A stretch of 64,000 nucleotides of DNA from contig CAYULA010000011.1 in assembly GCA_964445525.1 (NCBI GenBank), forward strand, positions 16,144-80,143, in the 5' to 3' direction. The DNA comes from Penumbrarchaeum sp964445525. Its GTDB lineage: Archaea > Thermoplasmatota > Penumbrarchaeia > Penumbrarchaeales > Penumbrarchaeaceae. The position numbers and the translations under genes are program-made. This document shows, piece by piece, positions 60,290 through 64,000 of the stretch (its first letter is position 1; every line of letters starts with the position of its first letter). Under the pieces are notes generated by a model, which worked only from the letters and a program-made list of their open reading frames with translations, searched no databases and was not told where the DNA came from.

Positions 60290-63200
60290 TCAAACCCGTT
60301 CCCAGGTCATCTCAACATCTTCGGTTATCCTGGTCCTCCTTTTAACCAAAACAAAGATGAGAATTCCCACTGCCGCAAGGGCAATGACAAGGAGGAGAAT
60401 TGAGCCCAGGATGATCAGAATGGAGGGACCGTCACCTTCCAGTCTCTCCTCGTATTCTTCCCTGGTCAGGACCTCGATCGTAACCGACGCTTCATTGGTA
60501 TTCGTTCTCCCGGCCGCGTCCTCCACTGTTGCAACGGCCACAAAATCTCCCAGCCTCTCGTAACCGTGGGTCACCTCGGTCCCGTAGATCCAATCGGAAA
60601 CATCCCCGTCTCCGAAATCGATTCTGAATCTGTAGACCTCAATGTCATCGGTGGATTCCGCTACGCTGAACCTCACAGGGCCTTCCTCCGAGATCAAGGT
60701 CCTGTTGGCCGAAAGGACCGCGAGAGGAGTTGAGGTGTCGATATTTATGTCCCTCCTCCTGACCGACTCCCTGTTTCCGGCCAGGTCCTCGCTGTAATAA
60801 TGAATGGTATTCCTGCCGGGTATCATCTCAAGCTCCTGGCCCGTAAATTCCCGAAATTGTTCCCCGTCAAGTGACACGTAAGTGACCTCACGGGAAACGG
60901 GAGGCAGGGTGGTGGTCAACTCTATCGAGGGAGCGGTATCATAGAACCAGTTATCGTTATCGGGAGGCCTGTCGAATTCGATCTCTGTTACAGGGACCGT
61001 GTTGTCTATCTTTATTTCGAACGGGCCTCCTTCGGCGATGTTTCCGGCGGGATCCAGGGCCCTGACCGTAACTTCATACTCCCCGTCAACCAACAGGACG
61101 GGAGAGGTATAGGTGAAGGGACCTTCATCCCCCAGATAGAATAAAATATCCGCCCTGGATTCCTCGGTGGAAAGTGTCAAGTAAGTGGGATCCGAACACC
61201 ATCCCGAACAGAGCGGAGGATCGAATTCAATACTGAGAGGGGGAGGTGTTGTATCCACCTTGATGTATTCGCCCTCCGCATCGCTTGTTCTTCCGGAAGG
61301 TGTGGAGCTGTAATAATTGATCTCCCATTCCCCGTCCTCAAGATTGAAAGGTGAAGTATATTCATAGGGACCATCACCGTTCAAGGTGAACCAACCGGTT
61401 GCTCCCTCCTCCACATCAAGGGTGATCAGGGGTTGCTCAATGTAAAATCCGGACTCGCCTTCCGGTTCTCCTGGTTCTATGTAAAGATCGATGCTTGGAA
61501 CGGCCAGGTCTATCTTCACATCGATTGTTTCCCTCTCATCGGTCCTACCCGCAAGGTCTCTGGACCAGTACTGAATTTCCCAATCTCCGTGTCCCAGAGT
61601 GAAGGAACCGTCATATTCAACGGGACCTCCACCGTAATCGTAATATGATACGTCTGCCGGATTCTCCGTGGAGATTGTTATGACCGGATCGGTCACATAG
61701 TAGCCGTTCTCTCCGTCGGGTGTTTCAGGACTAATCGAAATCGAGGTGACGGGATCGTTGGTATCAACCTTGAAATCCATCATCCGTTCCTCCTCCCTCA
61801 ATCCGAAAGGTCCCTGGGCATAGAATCTCAGAAAGCTTTCCCCCTCGGGAGGATGGAGGGTTGTTGTGAATTCCTGGAAGGAGCCTTCACCCCAGGCATA
61901 CATGACATAGGCCCCCTCGGATGTGGTGAGGGATATCCCCGGAGGATCCAGGTAATAGCCGTTGTCCCCATTCGGATCGGGAGGGGATATCTGAACATCG
62001 GTCACCGGAGGTTCCAGGTCCGACACGTCTATGGATACCTCTATCTCCGCTCCGGCTGTCGGTGTGTGGATTATCGCATACAGAACCTGGTAATCCTCAT
62101 CGAATCCCGGCAAGGATATCAGGAGCTCCTCCGATCCGTCTCCGGTGATATTCTCCGAATGAACAATGGTTCCCCCGGAAAGGCCAATCAGAGAAACATG
62201 GACGGATGAAAGGGAATCCACTGACATGGCCAGTGACGGGGATCCGGATGTGAACCTGAGGTAATAGCCGGAATGCCTGACAGTGTCGATTATTGTGTGG
62301 GAGGCTGGATAGGAATTTGACTGGTACCGGAGGGATTTGATGCCGATGTCTATCAGTCCCTGATGGTATACTCCTCCTCCGAAAACAGGATCATCTACCA
62401 GATTTGCTACTTTCTCCTTTGCCACCACCTGATCGAACCTGTCGGAGAATCCGTCCTCTGCCAGCTCTCCGTTCACGGAACTCACCGAGTTCCTCGAATC
62501 CGCTGCCAGGTCCCTGATGAATTCCTTTCCTCCGTAATGGTAGGCCAGGTATGATACGAAAGCGTAGGCTCTTCCGTAATCCGCTATCGTCTCGATATAA
62601 TCGGGAGGTACCCCTTCGTCCCAGGTCAGAAGATCGTTCTCCGGGTAATATTCGTACGCTTCAATATGGCTTTGTATCCCTTCCGTGCCTGGTCCAAGGG
62701 AAATTCTGGCGGAGAGATCTGCCAGCCCCTCGTTCAACCAGATGGACTCGTCGGAATCCAGATCGAAGTGGAGGAGATGCTGGAATTCATGGGCCACAAT
62801 CTCGAAGGACCATGATCTGGAATAGTCCAGATCCGCCGAATCAACAAAGAGGTCATTGCGGGTGGCATAGGATCCCAGAAAGAATCCGCCAGTGTTTCCG
62901 GGACCATCCCCGAAATCGTAGATCCTGATATCGATAATATCATAGGGATTTGAAGGATGGAACCAATCCGTGGAATTGGGATAGATGGAATCGTCGAATA
63001 TCTCTGCCAGAGCGTCGATGTCGGATGAAGAGATCGAAAGGCCTTCTTCAACATATATTCTCGAATGATCGTTCTCCGATACTAGGTCCCAGCTTGTCGG
63101 GATGGGATTGGCCCTGGAAGGGGAGCTCGATGTAGTCTTATGATCGGTAATACTTCTGATTATTGAGGTGGCATCCAATGGCGGGAAAACCGGTTCCGCA

Positions 63201-63367
63201 TCGCCCCACTCGTTTGATACAAGATCAATTGCCGCCTTGACCTGTGATTGGAAACCTGACAGATCCAGAATATTTTCCTCCGGAAATTCACCTGGATCGG
63301 ATGCCTGGATTCCGGAAAGCGCCATCAGGCCGATGATCACGGGAAAGACGATCAGCTTGCTTTTCAC
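60290..63367 (-). CDS. Exported HExxH metallopeptidase with Ig-like repeats and PKD domain
   Basis: A 1025-residue surface enzyme. GTG 63367 starts a signal peptide (KSKLIVFPVIIGLMALSG); a CTTTAATAA box about 25 bp upstream suggests a leaderless message. The zinc site HEFQHLLHF with downstream NEGLADLS lies near residues 191-213, as in gluzincin-like peptidases. Residues ~460-890 are five tandem Ig-like repeats sharing the pattern PDPNGDNGYY...ISLTTSEGA...FxxYA(x)D..G. A PKD domain (FRIDFGDGDVSDW) and a membrane helix near residues 985-1012 with tail follow. It probably digests extracellular protein while tethered. It converges with the two-helix membrane gene. Confidence 0.82.
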   Translation of the reverse strand: MKSKLIVFPVIIGLMALSGIQASDPGEFPEENILDLSGFQSQVKAAIDLVSNEWGDAEPVFPPLDATSIIRSITDHKTTSSSPSRANPIPTSWDLVSENDHSRIYVEEGLSISSSDIDALAEIFDDSIYPNSTDWFHPSNPYDIIDIRIYDFGDGPGNTGGFFLGSYATRNDLFVDSADLDYSRSWSFEIVAHEFQHLLHFDLDSDESIWLNEGLADLSARISLGPGTEGIQSHIEAYEYYPENDLLTWDEGVPPDYIETIADYGRAYAFVSYLAYHYGGKEFIRDLAADSRNSVSSVNGELAEDGFSDRFDQVVAKEKVANLVDDPVFGGGVYHQGLIDIGIKSLRYQSNSYPASHTIIDTVRHSGYYLRFTSGSPSLAMSVDSLSSVHVSLIGLSGGTIVHSENITGDGSEELLISLPGFDEDYQVLYAIIHTPTAGAEIEVSIDVSDLEPPVTDVQISPPDPNGDNGYYLDPPGISLTTSEGAYVMYAWGEGSFQEFTTTLHPPEGESFLRFYAQGPFGLREEERMMDFKVDTNDPVTSISISPETPDGENGYYVTDPVITISTENPADVSYYDYGGGPVEYDGSFTLGHGDWEIQYWSRDLAGRTDERETIDVKIDLAVPSIDLYIEPGEPEGESGFYIEQPLITLDVEEGATGWFTLNGDGPYEYTSPFNLEDGEWEINYYSSTPSGRTSDAEGEYIKVDTTPPPLSIEFDPPLCSGWCSDPTYLTLSTEESRADILFYLGDEGPFTYTSPVLLVDGEYEVTVRALDPAGNIAEGGPFEIKIDNTVPVTEIEFDRPPDNDNWFYDTAPSIELTTTLPPVSREVTYVSLDGEQFREFTGQELEMIPGRNTIHYYSEDLAGNRESVRRRDINIDTSTPLAVLSANRTLISEEGPVRFSVAESTDDIEVYRFRIDFGDGDVSDWIYGTEVTHGYERLGDFVAVATVEDAAGRTNTNEASVTIEVLTREEYEERLEGDGPSILIILGSILLLVIALAAVGILIFVLVKRRTRITEDVEMTWERV

Positions 63368-63439
63368 AATTTAAATTCCGTCTAGCCCTTATTAAAGCCC
63401 ACGGCTAAAATTGCACCTTTTGCGTCAAAGTGGTTTTTC

Positions 63440-63868
63440 TCAGGCAACCTCTATTCCCGAGGACGGTGCCGCCTTCTTCTTCTTTCCCTTTATATTGACG
63501 TTGGGCATGGGCATCGGAGGTGGCAGGTTGACCTCCCTGCTGAGTATAACCGCAACAGGCATGCAGGTCTTCATGATCGAGGAATGGATCTCCTGGGCGG
63601 ATTTGTCTGGCATCTGACCTGTCTCGCTCCATTTCTCGTAGAGTTCCTTGGCATCGGGTCCCTTGAAGGTAATCTTTCCTTCCAGGTTTACGGCGCCTAT
63701 CCCCGTGTATGTCGCAACGAACCTGAAATCCACCCTTGCCTCCTCCTGTTCCGTGAGATAGATCTGGGATACGCTGGAGTTCACATCTATCCTGATGTTC
63801 ATCTTCTGGCCGGCCATCCCGGCCCTCTTCGCTTCGATGTTGAGGAGCTCTGTCCTCGCTACTCCCAT
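63440..63868 (-). CDS. Cytosolic protein of unknown function, possibly SecB-like
   Basis: A 142-residue protein with AAGGAGGTG 8 nt before ATG 63868. The order of a curved sheet followed by helices is suggested by IRIDVNSSVSQIYLTEQE, RFVATYTGIGAVNLEGKI and CMPVAVILSREVNLPPP. This is faintly like SecB-type export chaperones, where a Cys-Pro and the NLPPxP segment occur at the same place. Low-confidence inference. The C-terminus is basic. A TTTATTAATC promoter lies at about 63932-63946. Confidence 0.5.
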   Translation of the reverse strand: MGVARTELLNIEAKRAGMAGQKMNIRIDVNSSVSQIYLTEQEEARVDFRFVATYTGIGAVNLEGKITFKGPDAKELYEKWSETGQMPDKSAQEIHSSIMKTCMPVAVILSREVNLPPPMPMPNVNIKGKKKKAAPSSGIEVA

Positions 63869-64000
63869 GTTCCTGCACCTCCTTGTGAATTGCCTGCTAG
63901 TGACCTTCAGGTATATCTCCTTTTATTAATCTTTATTCCCGCCTCCTCAGTAGTTCCGAATGTATCGCTCTGTTTCACACAGGTTTTATTATGTGAAAAA

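Overview
This 64 kb window is an archaeal chromosome segment. It carries genes found only in archaea or shared by archaea and eukaryotes: ribosomal proteins L44e, S27e and L40e, aIF2-alpha, Nop10, a PAC2-family proteasome-assembly chaperone, aRF1, Alba, a Kae1-Bud32 fusion, MptE, the archaeal-type UMP kinase and phosphopantetheine adenylyltransferase, and a DUF373 membrane protein. Promoters look archaeal: A/T-rich TATA boxes lie about 25-28 bp upstream of several start codons (leaderless genes), and other starts have GGAGG or GGTGA ribosome sites. Many large exported proteins end in one membrane helix with a short charged tail instead of a sorting signal, and the gene set is euryarchaeal. A lineage in or near Thermoplasmatota is my best guess, but the window has no rRNA to prove it. 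No tRNA, rRNA, CRISPR array or insertion sequence was found, and no stretch over 300 bases lacks a gene or gene remnant.

Layout. 0-5.2 kb: a LOG-family protein, a DsrE-like protein, a CDP-alcohol phosphatidyltransferase and a surface protein made of a beta-helix plus six FN3 domains. 5.2-10.4 kb: an S9 peptidase on the minus strand, then a plus-strand group with an unassigned VOC-like protein, a GlcD-type FAD oxidase and a small zinc-ribbon protein. 10.4-12.1 kb: an AT-rich accessory patch with a chimeric secreted/Fic-domain gene, a truncated gene start and a ferredoxin. 12.2-16.4 kb: a compact minus-strand cluster of a KaiC-like ATPase, a MutS-like ATPase, an FRG-domain protein and a polytopic membrane protein. 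16.5-25.1 kb: a ribbon-helix-helix-like protein, M18 aminopeptidase, a PH/GRAM-like protein, mevalonate kinase, and a 1296-residue exported protein coupled to a small membrane-anchored protein. 25.1-31 kb: the information-processing block L44e-S27e-aIF2a-Nop10-PAC2, Alba, TrpRS, a second RHH-like paralogue and aRF1. 31-38.2 kb: an FG-GAP/PKD/TSP3 surface protein, then the operon UMP kinase, zinc-ribbon membrane protein, PPAT-DUF84 fusion and rhomboid. 38.3-45.9 kb: a metallo-beta-lactamase-fold hydrolase, a duplicated winged-helix regulator, an RND exporter, Kae1-Bud32 and RdgB.

46-55 kb is an accessory region, AT-rich in places. It contains an HTH/TPR gene pair that may be one broken gene, a caspase-like protein lacking both catalytic residues, a sialidase-like propeller protein with an apparent CTG start, a PQQ-propeller/FN3 surface protein, a TolB/TSP3 pseudogene with two in-frame stops, and an AbrB-PIN toxin-antitoxin pair behind a perfect 18-bp palindrome. 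55-64 kb returns to housekeeping genes (DUF373, MptE, L40e, RNase HII, OMP decarboxylase) plus a CDC48-N-like barrel protein, an exported HExxH metallopeptidase with repeated Ig-like domains, and an unassigned cytosolic protein.

The best leads for new biology are the KaiC/MutS/FRG/membrane cluster, the Fic chimera with a substituted catalytic histidine, the inactive caspase-like protein, and the paired RHH-like paralogues. None of these can be called a new system from sequence alone.
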